Positions 27,892 to 36,257 of a stretch of 64,000 nucleotides of DNA are shown here, one piece after another. Position 1 is the first letter of the stretch; every line of letters begins with the position of its first letter. The position numbers and the translations under genes are program-made. The DNA lies in NCBI RefSeq assembly GCF_003228315.1, contig NZ_CP029693.1:4453501-4517500 (forward strand), given 5' to 3'. A model generated the notes under the pieces. The model had not been told where the DNA came from, searched no databases, and saw only the letters and a program-made list of their open reading frames with translations. The stretch comes from Pseudomonas putida. GTDB taxonomy: Bacteria; Pseudomonadota; Gammaproteobacteria; Pseudomonadales; Pseudomonadaceae.

Positions 27892-30804
27892 ATGCCGCTC
27901 GCCACCTTGATTCACCGCGCCAGTTTGCCCAGCCCGCAGGTCTCTGCGGAGCAAGCACTTGAGCTGTTGCAGGAACATTACGGGCTGAACGGCAGGCTGC
28001 AGGCCCTGGGCAGCCAGCAGGATCTGAACTATCGCGTCGACAGCGATCAGGGCCGCTTCGTCCTGAAAATCTGCCGTGGCGACTATTCGGCGCTGGAGTT
28101 GCAGGCCCAACATGCCGGGCTCAAGCACCTGGGGCAGCATCCGGATGTCCACGTGCCGCGGGTGATCGCGGCAAAAAACGGTGAGGATCTGCTCTCCCTG
28201 GACGTAGCCGGTCAGGCGGTGCATGTACGCCTGCTCGATTACATCGAGGGTCAGTCCCTGACCCACCTCGACCATTTCAACCGCACGGTGGTGGCCGGCT
28301 TCGGTCGCCTGTGTGGCGAGATGGACCTGGCGCTGGCGGATTTCGACCATCCCGGCCTGGTGCGCACGCTGCAATGGGACGCGCGTCATGCCCAGGCCCT
28401 GATCGCGCATTTGCTGCCGGTCATCCAGGATGAGGCTCAGCGCAAGCTGATCGCCGAGGCTGCAGCGCAAGCCAAACGCCATTTGCAGCCGCTGGTGGAC
28501 AAGTTGCCGGTGCAGGCCATTCACATGGACATCACCGACGATAACGTGGTCTGGCAGCGCGACGCCGAGCGTCAGTGGCAGTTGCAGGGGGTGATCGATT
28601 TCGGCGATCTGGTGCGCACCTGGCGCATCACCGATCTGTCGGTGACTTGCGCCGCCTTGCTGCACCACGGCGATGGCGATCCCTTCTGCATTTTGCCGGC
28701 GGTCCAGGCCTTTCACGCGGTCAATCCGCTGACCCACGAAGAATTGCTGGCGCTGTGGCCGCTGATCGTCGCCCGCGCGGCGGTGCTGGTGCTCAGTGGC
28801 GAGCAGCAGGTCAGCATTGATCCGGGCAACACCTACAGCCGTGACAACCTGACCCACGAGTGGGAGATCTTCCGCGTGGCGGCTTCGGTGCCGTTGGCAC
28901 TGATGGAAGCCGCGATCCTCGCCGCCGTCGGGCAAAAATTGCCGGCCATTGTCAGCGAAGGTTTTGCGCCGCTGCTGCCAAGTCTGGTGGGACGTGAATT
29001 CGCCTTGATCGATCTGGGCGTGCTCAGCCCGCACTTCGAGGCCGGTAACTGGGAACAGGAAGGCATTGACCAGCGCCTGCTGGACGAAGCCGCCACGGCC
29101 CACGGTCTGGCGGCCAGCCGTTACGGGCAATACCGCCTGTCCCGGACCCGGCCGGACAGCGCCATCGAACCGGATACCTGCCCGTTGCACGTCGAGTTGC
29201 GCGTGCCCCAGGGGACGGCCGTCGAAGCGCCGTTCGCCGGGGTGGTGCATCAGGCTTCGCCAAATGTGCTGCAACTGGATGGGCCGCAAGTAAGCGTGCG
29301 CCTGTGGGGCGTGACGTCATCGGTGCATGCCGGTGCCGCACTGGTCAAAGGCCAGGTGCTGGGTACCGTCAGCGGACCATTGCGGGTGCAACTGAGTCGG
29401 GACGCATCGTTCAATGCACCGCTGTTCTGTACGCCGACCCGCGCAGCGGCCTGGCAGGCACTGTGCCCGTCACCGGCGGCGTTGCTGGGGCTGGCCTGTG
29501 ACGCCGAAGATGAACTCGACGCGCAGACCTTGCTGGCCCGTCGCGACGCCAGCTTCGCCCGCACGCAAAAACACTATTACGTCGACCCGCCGCGCATCGA
29601 GCGCGGCTGGCGCAATCACCTGATCGACATGCAGGGCCGCTCGTACCTCGACATGCTCAACAACGTCGCGGTGCTCGGCCACGGTCATCCGCGCATGGCC
29701 GCCGTCGCCAGCCGCCAGTGGTCGTTGCTCAACACCAACTCGCGGTTCAACTACGCCGCCGTCGCGGAATTTTCCGAGCGCTTGCTGAAGCTGGCGCCGG
29801 ATTCCATGGACCGGGTGTTCCTGGTCAACAGTGGCAGCGAAGCCAATGACCTGGCGATTCGCCTGGCCTGGGCCTACAGCGGCGGGCGCGACATGGTCAG
29901 CGTGCTGGAGGCTTATCACGGCTGGACCGTGGGCGCGGATGCGGTGTCGACCTCGATCGCCGACAACCCCAAGGCGCTGGAAAGTCGCCCGGACTGGGTG
30001 CATCCGGTGACTGCACCGAACACCTATCGCGGCGAATTCCGTGGCCCGGACAGCGCGCCGGACTACGTGCGCAGCGTCGACCATCACCTGGCAAAAATCG
30101 CCGAACAGAAACGCCAGCTGGCCGGTTTCATCTGCGAGCCGGTGTACGGCAATGCCGGCGGTATCTCGCTGCCAGCGGGCTACCTGAAAGAGGTCTATGC
30201 CAAGGTGCGCGCCCAGGGTGGCGTGTGCATCGCCGACGAAGTGCAGGTCGGCTACGGGCGCATGGGGCACTTCTTCTGGGGCTTCGAAGAGCAGGGCGTG
30301 GTGCCGGACATCATCACCATGGCCAAGGGCATGGGTAATGGCCAGCCACTGGGCGCGGTGATCACCCGTCGGGAAATCGCCGAAGCGCTGGAGGCCGAGG
30401 GTTACTTCTTCTCGTCCGCTGGCGGCAGCCCGGTCAGTTGCCAGATCGGCATGGCGGTGCTGGATGTGATGGAAGATGAAAAGCTCTGGGAAAACGCTCA
30501 GGTCGTGGGTGGCTATTTCAAGGAGCGTCTTGAAGCGTTGATCGATATTCATCCGCTGGTGGGCGCGGTGCATGGTTCCGGGTTCTATCTGGGCGTGGAA
30601 CTGATCCGCAACCGCGAAACCCTGGAGCCCGCGACCGAAGAAACCACCGCGCTGTGCAACCGCCTGCGCGACCTGGGCATCTTCATGCAGCCGACCGGCG
30701 ACTACCTGAACGTGCTCAAGATCAAGCCGCCGATGGTCACGTCGCGCCAGAGCGTGGATTTCTTTGTGGACATGCTGTCGAAGGTGTTGGCCGAAGACCT
30801 GTAA
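27892..30804 (+). CDS. Kinase-M23(decayed)-class III aminotransferase fusion
   Basis: 970 residues after AGAGG. Domain 1 (about 20-330) is an APH/hydroxylysine-kinase-like phosphotransferase with the catalytic stretch AIHMDITDDNVVW (about 209-221) and metal-binding VIDFGDLVRTW. Domain 2 (about 430-505) has the lysostaphin/M23 beta-fold pattern (RVPQGTAVEAPFAGVVHQ) but lacks the zinc HxxxD and HxH motifs. Domain 3 (about 545-970) is a class III PLP aminotransferase with NSGSEANDLAIRLAW and Lys812 in ITMAKGMGNGQPLGAV. Relatives AGPHD1 and AGXT2L act as hydroxylysine kinase and phospho-lyases, so phosphorylation then PLP-dependent elimination of an amino alcohol is my inference. Paralogue at 40952. 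It is upstream of aguBA. Confidence 0.85.
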   Translation: MPLATLIHRASLPSPQVSAEQALELLQEHYGLNGRLQALGSQQDLNYRVDSDQGRFVLKICRGDYSALELQAQHAGLKHLGQHPDVHVPRVIAAKNGEDLLSLDVAGQAVHVRLLDYIEGQSLTHLDHFNRTVVAGFGRLCGEMDLALADFDHPGLVRTLQWDARHAQALIAHLLPVIQDEAQRKLIAEAAAQAKRHLQPLVDKLPVQAIHMDITDDNVVWQRDAERQWQLQGVIDFGDLVRTWRITDLSVTCAALLHHGDGDPFCILPAVQAFHAVNPLTHEELLALWPLIVARAAVLVLSGEQQVSIDPGNTYSRDNLTHEWEIFRVAASVPLALMEAAILAAVGQKLPAIVSEGFAPLLPSLVGREFALIDLGVLSPHFEAGNWEQEGIDQRLLDEAATAHGLAASRYGQYRLSRTRPDSAIEPDTCPLHVELRVPQGTAVEAPFAGVVHQASPNVLQLDGPQVSVRLWGVTSSVHAGAALVKGQVLGTVSGPLRVQLSRDASFNAPLFCTPTRAAAWQALCPSPAALLGLACDAEDELDAQTLLARRDASFARTQKHYYVDPPRIERGWRNHLIDMQGRSYLDMLNNVAVLGHGHPRMAAVASRQWSLLNTNSRFNYAAVAEFSERLLKLAPDSMDRVFLVNSGSEANDLAIRLAWAYSGGRDMVSVLEAYHGWTVGADAVSTSIADNPKALESRPDWVHPVTAPNTYRGEFRGPDSAPDYVRSVDHHLAKIAEQKRQLAGFICEPVYGNAGGISLPAGYLKEVYAKVRAQGGVCIADEVQVGYGRMGHFFWGFEEQGVVPDIITMAKGMGNGQPLGAVITRREIAEALEAEGYFFSSAGGSPVSCQIGMAVLDVMEDEKLWENAQVVGGYFKERLEALIDIHPLVGAVHGSGFYLGVELIRNRETLEPATEETTALCNRLRDLGIFMQPTGDYLNVLKIKPPMVTSRQSVDFFVDMLSKVLAEDL

Positions 30805-30817
30805 TCACAAAACCCAT

Positions 30818-30907
30818 TGTGGGAGCGAGCCTGCTCGCGAAGGCGGTCGTGCAGTCGACATTGATGTTGACTGGTAGGCCGCTTTCGCGAGCAGGCTCGC
30901 TCCCACA
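30818..30907. repeat. REP pair (inverted)
   Basis: The left unit TGTGGGAGCGAGCCTGCTCGCG and the right unit CGCGAGCAGGCTCGCTCCCACA, about 45 bases apart, are reverse complements. Same family as the pair at 12840-12913. It follows the fusion gene by 14 bases. Confidence 0.85.
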
Positions 30908-30927
30908 TTTGCTTTGTACTGTTAATT

Positions 30928-31001
30928 CGATTGTTATCGGGTTTATGTGCGTAAATTTAGACGAAAGGCGATAATGCAGCTTTAAAAGCCGATATTTATC
31001 G
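30928..31001. promoter_or_regulatory. Pair of matching 12-bp palindromes upstream of aguB
   Basis: CGATTGTTATCG at 30928-30939 and CGATATTTATCG at 30990-31001 share the pattern CGAT(T/A)(G/T)TTATCG and lie 62 bases apart. Paired, same-face sites of one consensus ahead of aguBA are what a dimeric regulator would use. Whether a regulator such as AguR binds them is unknown. Confidence 0.45.
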
Positions 31002-31022
31002 GATATAAAGTCGCCAATGCCA

Positions 31023-31043
31023 GGGCGTGGTTGAACCACGCCC
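31023..31043. promoter_or_regulatory. 21-bp perfect palindrome 30 bp upstream of aguB
   Basis: GGGCGTGGTT-G-AACCACGCCC is a perfect palindrome with 10-bp arms around one base. A loop of one base makes a hairpin unlikely, so an operator for a homodimeric (for example TetR-type) repressor is a better reading. It ends 30 bases before the aguB ATG. Confidence 0.5.
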
Positions 31044-31073
31044 GAACGTCACGCACTTGCCCGGAGATGCTTC

Positions 31074-31952
<879 letters not shown>

Positions 31953-31957
31953 TCGAC

Positions 31958-33064
31958 ATGACCACTTTGAAAAGCACCCCGCGCGCAGACGGTTTCTACA
32001 TGCCGGCCGAGTGGGCACCCCAAACCCAGGCCTGGATGGTCTGGCCCGAGCGTCCGGACAACTGGCGCCTGGGCGGCAAACCGGCGCAAGCCGCGCACGT
32101 GGCGGTGGCCAAGGCCATCGCCCGTTTCGAACCGGTCACCGTGGCGGTGTCCGCCGGCCAGTACGAAAACGCCCGGGCCCGCCTGGACGTGCCGAATATC
32201 CGTGTTGTAGAGATGTCCAGCGATGACGCCTGGGTCCGTGATACCGGCCCGACGTTCGTCATCAATAACAGCGGCGAAGTCCGTGGTGTGAACTGGGACT
32301 TCAACGCCTGGGGCGGTTTTGACGGCGGCCTGTACTCGCCGTGGAACCGTGACTCCCAGGTGGGCGGCAAGATCCTCGAGATCGAGCGCAGCCCGCGCTA
32401 CCGCACCGAGGGCTTCGTGCTTGAAGGCGGTTCGATTCACGTCGATGGCGAAGGCACGCTGATCACCACCGAAGAATGCCTGCTCAACCGCAATCGCAAC
32501 CCGCACATGAACCGTGCGGAAATCGAAGCGGTGCTGAAAGACAACCTGGCTGTGGATAAGATCATCTGGCTGCCGGACGGTCTGTTCAACGACGAAACCG
32601 ACGGCCATGTGGATAACTTCTGCTGCTACGTGCGTCCGGGTGAAGTGCTGCTGGCGTGGACCGACGACCCGCAGGATCCGAACTACCCGCGCTGCCAGGC
32701 GGCGATGAAAGTGCTGCAAAGCAGCACCGACGCCAAGGGACGCCCGTTCACGGTGCATAAGATGCCGATTCCGGGTCCGCTGTACGCGACCGAGGAAGAG
32801 TGCGCTGGCGTCGATCCGGTGGATGGCACACAGGAGCGTAATCCGTCGGTGCGTCTGGCCGGTTCCTACGTGAACTTCCTGATCGTCAACGGCGGCATCA
32901 TTGCGCCAAGCTTCGACGACCCGCTGGATGGCCCTGCCAAGGAGATCCTGCAGTCGCTGTTCCCGCAGCACGAAGTGGTCATGGTTCCGGGCCGCGAACT
33001 GTTACTGGGTGGCGGTAACATTCACTGCCTTACCCAACAGCAGCCTGCGCCGCACAAGGAATGA
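31958..33064 (+). CDS. aguA: Agmatine deiminase AguA
   Basis: 368 residues. Converts agmatine to N-carbamoylputrescine and ammonia. It belongs to the peptidylarginine deiminase/guanidino-modifying fold. Catalytic Cys357 lies in LGGGNIHCLTQQQPAP, and the DDAWVRDTGPTFV and DGHVDNFCCYVRPGE (general His) segments are typical. The position of the cysteine equals that described for the Pseudomonas enzyme. Downstream of aguB with which it forms an operon ending at a terminator at 33137-33168. Confidence 0.95.
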   Translation: MTTLKSTPRADGFYMPAEWAPQTQAWMVWPERPDNWRLGGKPAQAAHVAVAKAIARFEPVTVAVSAGQYENARARLDVPNIRVVEMSSDDAWVRDTGPTFVINNSGEVRGVNWDFNAWGGFDGGLYSPWNRDSQVGGKILEIERSPRYRTEGFVLEGGSIHVDGEGTLITTEECLLNRNRNPHMNRAEIEAVLKDNLAVDKIIWLPDGLFNDETDGHVDNFCCYVRPGEVLLAWTDDPQDPNYPRCQAAMKVLQSSTDAKGRPFTVHKMPIPGPLYATEEECAGVDPVDGTQERNPSVRLAGSYVNFLIVNGGIIAPSFDDPLDGPAKEILQSLFPQHEVVMVPGRELLLGGGNIHCLTQQQPAPHKE

Positions 33065-33136
33065 GTGAGCCCGTAACATCCTGAGTTAATTGTGAAAAAA
33101 TTCAGGCAAACGTTTTCGCGCGTTGCCTTGCATACA

Positions 33137-33168
33137 GCCCGCATTCCGCAAGGTTTGCGGGCTTTTTT
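33137..33168 (+). terminator. Terminator of aguBA
   Basis: GCCCGCA at 33137-33143 pairs with TGCGGGC at 33156-33162 and is followed by TTTTTT. It lies about 73 bases after the aguA stop. Confidence 0.85.
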
Positions 33169-33197
33169 GTATCGGTTTGCCAACAAGCAGGGCACCT

Positions 33198-33213
33198 TGG
33201 CATAGCTCTTGTA
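33198..33213 (+). promoter_or_regulatory. Sigma-54-like promoter upstream of small gene
   Basis: TGGCATAGCTCTTGTA fits the sigma-54 layout TGGCAYR-N4-TTGYA, with the invariant GG at -24; the -12 half has GT where GC is usual, so strength is doubtful. It is about 97 bases before the ATG of the small gene at 33310. Nitrogen-regulated expression would suit an agmatine neighbourhood. Confidence 0.35.
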
Positions 33214-33309
33214 TTGCACATGTTGCAAAACAGGGAGGGGAGAACTTTAGTCGTTCTGTCATAAACCTTGGATAAGTTAGCCGCTCACAAACCGGGAGAG
33301 AGCGCTGAA

Positions 33310-33522
33310 ATGAACGCCGAAGTGAAGGTAGTGGGCGAGCGGGCGCTGCATCCCCTGGCAGTCAATGGTGAATCGCTCCAGATTCTGGCGCACTGGTTCA
33401 AGTCCAATGGAACGCGTCCGATCAGCGAGACTGATCCGCGCCGGACAATAATCGAGCGCTACCCCGCTGGTTTATTCAGCGAAGCGGAACTGGATGCATT
33501 GTGGGATGTGATGGAAGGATAA
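33310..33522 (+). CDS. Hypothetical small acidic protein
   Basis: 70 residues from ATG 33310, preceded by GGGAGAGAG at a suitable spacing; an upstream start at 33268 is possible but has no ribosome site. Sequence features are NGESLQILAHWFKSNGTRPI and LFSEAELDALWDVMEG at the end. No signal peptide or membrane span. Ends at a strong terminator, which supports its being a real single-gene unit. Function unknown. Confidence 0.6.
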   Translation: MNAEVKVVGERALHPLAVNGESLQILAHWFKSNGTRPISETDPRRTIIERYPAGLFSEAELDALWDVMEG

Positions 33523-33549
33523 GAAGAAAAACAACGGATTGAACAACAA

Positions 33550-33579
33550 AAGCGCTGCCGGGATGGCAGCGCTTTTTTT
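33550..33579 (+). terminator. Intrinsic terminator
   Basis: AAGCGCTGCC and GGCAGCGCTT form a perfect stem with a short loop and a run of seven T. It lies 28 bases after the small gene stop. Confidence 0.9.
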
Positions 33580-33611
33580 ATGGACGCAGGATTTGCAGTC
33601 ACCGTTGTCCA

Positions 33612-33701
33612 CTGTAGGAGCGAGCCTGCTCGCGATTGCGGTGTGTCAGCCCAGACTTTTTGACTGATGTACCGCTATCGCGAGCAGGCTCGCTCCTACA
33701 G
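33612..33701. repeat. REP pair (inverted)
   Basis: The left unit CTGTAGGAGCGAGCCTGCTC and the right unit GAGCAGGCTCGCTCCTACAG are exact complements, about 40 bases apart. It lies immediately beyond the end of the TonB receptor gene. Confidence 0.85.
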
Positions 33702-33716
33702 GGTGTCGCAGTGTGT

Positions 33717-35825
33717 TTAGAAGCTGTAGGTTCCAGTAACGACGACACTGCGCGGTTCCCCCGGCAGAATCTGCGCCGCACTGGTCGCCGACGAGTAGTA
33801 AGTCTTGTCGGTGATGTTGTTCAGCGCCGCGCGCAGATCCCAGTCCTTGTGCCGGAACCCGGCCAGTGCGTCCCAGCGTCCGTAGCCCGGTAGCACCGTG
33901 GTGTTGAGGTTATCGGCATATCGATCGCCCACCAGGGTCAAACCGGTTTCGCCATACCAGCCCATTTCCGGTTTCCAGGTCACGAACAGGCTGCCGTTGT
34001 GCTTGGCCACGTTGCTGATGCGCTTGCCTTCAAAGCCGTTGTTGTCCTTCTCGACCGTGGCGTCCTGTACACCCACGCCACCGCGCACGTACCAGTTGCC
34101 GGTGATCTTGCCGGCGGCGGTCAGTTCGATACCGCGAGAGCGTTGCATGCCGGTGAGCAGGGTAATGGTCGGGTTGTTCGGGTCGCTGGTGCGGCGGTTG
34201 TAGAGTTCCAGCTCGTAGATCGCCAGGGTGGTGCTCAGGCGATCGTCCAGCCAGTCGCTTTTCACGCCGATTTCTTTCTGTTTGGTCAGTTCGGGGCTCA
34301 GGTCATTGGTGTTCCCGGGCGCGCCCGGCGTGATGCCGATCAGGCCACCGCCAACCGGGGAAAAGGTCTTCGACCAGGAGGCGTAGAAGGAATGATTCTG
34401 CAGCGGTGTCCAGACCAGTCCTACACGCGGGCTGGTGCTATGACTGTCACGGTCCTCGGAAATGTCCCGCAGTTTGTTGGTGGATTCGATGTCGAACGTG
34501 TCGTAGCGCAAACCGCCGAGCAGTTGCCATTGATCGTTCAATTGCAGCTGATCCTGCACATACACCGCGCGGCTTTCGACTTCAGTGTGGGAGCTGCTGC
34601 TGACCTGCATGCGCCCGGTGTGGCGCAGGTCGCGATTGGGGTTGTTCAGGTCCAGAGTGGGGACGGGCGAGCTGCCTGGCCCGGAAGTGGCGGCGGTGTA
34701 CAGCGTCGGGTCGCGGCGCTGGCTGCCGATCTCGATTCCGGTCAGCAGGCGATGTTCCAGGCCAAACGTATCGAAACCGCCTTCCAGCTCCACATTGTTG
34801 TAAACGTTACGAGTAGTCAGGTCTTGTTGCCAGTGCTGCCGCGTGACCCGGTTGGTCGCCGGGGTGTAGCCGGTCTGGTAGGTATTGTCGAAATCGCTGT
34901 TGAGCTTGAACACGCCGAGGGTCTGGCGCAGTTGCCAGTTGTCGTTCAGCTCGTACGTGAGTTTCGAGCGCAGGGATTGCGACTTGTCGTCGATGAAATC
35001 GTTGTCGCTGAAGTAGGTCGTATCGCGCCCCACATCCGCCGGGCGACCGTTGACCCCGGGAATGCCACGATCCGGCGTGCGGTTGTAACGGCTGTATTCG
35101 TATTGCACCAGCCAGTTCAGGTCGGGGGTCAGTTGCCAGCTCAGCGACGGCGCGAACAACTGCCGATTGCCGCTCACCCCATCGCGGAAACTGTTCTGGT
35201 CCATGTTGCCCATGTTCAGGCGCAGGCTGATGTTTTCGGATGGGTCGGAGCTGAGGTCCGCGTACAGGCTGCGCAGATCGTCGCTGCCACCCTGGGCTTC
35301 GAGGGTCGAGCGGCGACCGAACTCCGGCAGCTTGCTGACCCGGTTAACGATCCCGCCCTGGCTGCCACGGCCATACAACACGGCCGCCGGCCCCTTGAGC
35401 ACGTCGATGCGTTCGATGTTGTGCAAGTCGCGCACGTATTGGCTGTCGTCGCGGATGCCGTCGAGGTAGAAGTCGTTACTGGCGTCGAAGCCGCGAATGC
35501 GCAAGCTGTCGAAGCGGGTGTCGGCGCCGCTGCTGACGTTGGGGATGCCACTGAGCGCAGTGCCCAGGTCGTTGGTGCCGTAATTGGCAACGTTCTCGGT
35601 TTTGATCGAATCGATGGCCTGGGGAACATAGCGAACCGGCGTGTTGGTTCGGGTTGCCGTGTTGGTTTCCTTCACGCGAGGGTCATCGGCTTCCGCTTCG
35701 GCGTTGATGGCCGTGGCAGGCAGGGTGGTGGGTGCAGCGTAGGAAAAACCGGCAGACAGAAATGCGGAAAGCCCAAGACTGGTGTAGGGCAAAAGGCGAA
35801 AAGGGGCAGGCATTGAAAAGCGCAT
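33717..35825 (-). CDS. TonB-dependent siderophore receptor
   Basis: 702 residues. Signal peptide about 1-30 (LLPYTSLGLSAFLSAGFSYA). No extra N-terminal signalling domain is present. Plug domain about 60-180 (PQAIDSIKTENVANYG, then RIRGFDASNDFYLDGIRDDS and IERIDVLKGPAAVLYGRGSQ, GGIVNRV) and a 22-strand barrel ending in VVVTGTYSF with the C-terminal Phe of outer-membrane proteins. It resembles catecholate-type ferri-siderophore receptors such as Fiu/PiuA/PfeA; the ligand is not determinable. A Fur-like box lies 39 bases before its start at 35865-35883. Single-gene unit. Confidence 0.9.
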   Translation of the reverse strand: MRFSMPAPFRLLPYTSLGLSAFLSAGFSYAAPTTLPATAINAEAEADDPRVKETNTATRTNTPVRYVPQAIDSIKTENVANYGTNDLGTALSGIPNVSSGADTRFDSLRIRGFDASNDFYLDGIRDDSQYVRDLHNIERIDVLKGPAAVLYGRGSQGGIVNRVSKLPEFGRRSTLEAQGGSDDLRSLYADLSSDPSENISLRLNMGNMDQNSFRDGVSGNRQLFAPSLSWQLTPDLNWLVQYEYSRYNRTPDRGIPGVNGRPADVGRDTTYFSDNDFIDDKSQSLRSKLTYELNDNWQLRQTLGVFKLNSDFDNTYQTGYTPATNRVTRQHWQQDLTTRNVYNNVELEGGFDTFGLEHRLLTGIEIGSQRRDPTLYTAATSGPGSSPVPTLDLNNPNRDLRHTGRMQVSSSSHTEVESRAVYVQDQLQLNDQWQLLGGLRYDTFDIESTNKLRDISEDRDSHSTSPRVGLVWTPLQNHSFYASWSKTFSPVGGGLIGITPGAPGNTNDLSPELTKQKEIGVKSDWLDDRLSTTLAIYELELYNRRTSDPNNPTITLLTGMQRSRGIELTAAGKITGNWYVRGGVGVQDATVEKDNNGFEGKRISNVAKHNGSLFVTWKPEMGWYGETGLTLVGDRYADNLNTTVLPGYGRWDALAGFRHKDWDLRAALNNITDKTYYSSATSAAQILPGEPRSVVVTGTYSF

Positions 35826-35864
35826 CCGTAGGATTTTTAGGGGTGTAGCGGGAACGGTGCGAAT

Positions 35865-35883
35865 GGTAATGGTTGTTATTAAC
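35865..35883 (-). promoter_or_regulatory. Putative Fur box
   Basis: GGTAATGGTTGTTATTAAC is a 19-bp match to the Fur consensus pattern (AAT and ATT repeats in inverted arrangement). It is 39 bases upstream of the TonB receptor start. It predicts iron repression. Confidence 0.55.
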
Positions 35884-36062
35884 TTGCGTTAATTATTCTT
35901 GATTGAGTGCTGTTCTGGTTTGTTTCGAATTGTGTCGATATTGCTACGTTTGGCTTGTTTCCCTTCCTTCGACCTATGAAAAAATCACTGGAAGTTGAAT
36001 TTTTCTGCCACGTAAAGTCATTTCTTAGACGATTTTTGCCTAATTGCAGACGATTCATGAAA

Positions 36063-36092
36063 TTGACACATCGTGAAATCCACAGCTACGAT
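36063..36092 (+). promoter_or_regulatory. Sigma-70 promoter with exact TTGACA
   Basis: TTGACA at 36063-36068 and TACGAT at 36087-36092 are separated by 18 bases. Transcription would start near 36099. The terminator at 36141-36174 lies downstream, before the porin gene, so this promoter may make a short RNA or an attenuated leader. Confidence 0.6.
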
Positions 36093-36098
36093 TCGGCC

Positions 36099-36174
36099 CA
36101 ACGCCTGTGGCAGACCGCCATAACCCCAAAATAATAAAAAGGCCCGCCGCGATTCATCGTGGGCGGGCTTTTTT
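36099..36174 (+). ncRNA. Candidate small RNA or leader ahead of the porin
   Basis: A good sigma-70 promoter is followed after about 75 bases by an intrinsic terminator, with no open reading frame between. The end before the terminator stem is A-rich (CCCCAAAATAATAAAAAGG), as in Hfq/Crc-bound RNAs. It could be an independent small RNA or an attenuator controlling the porin. No family match recognised. The rest of the 35826-36257 gap holds a Fur-like box. Confidence 0.4.
36141..36174 (+). terminator. Intrinsic terminator before the porin
   Basis: GCCCGCC at 36142-36148 and GGCGGGC at 36162-36168 form a stem with a 13-base loop, followed by TTTTTT. A-rich sequence upstream makes it possibly bidirectional. 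Confidence 0.85.
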
Positions 36175-36257
36175 GTTTGCGGAACGAAAAAAGAGCGCGA
36201 TAGTGCCGTTTCAGCCGTTCGACACAGCGCGTTTCAACCCGTAATAAGGAAAACAAA

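Noticed and set aside
27724..29289. Extension of the rmlC frame upstream to 29289
   Set aside because: The extra part is antisense to the fusion gene; rmlC has a good start at 27723 with a ribosome site.
33999..35816. A long frame opposite the TonB receptor
   Set aside because: Antisense shadow; no start site or domain.
36099..36174. Naming the leader RNA as a known Pseudomonas sRNA such as CrcZ or PrrF
   Set aside because: The sequence lacks the features I know for these RNAs, so only an unnamed candidate is reported.
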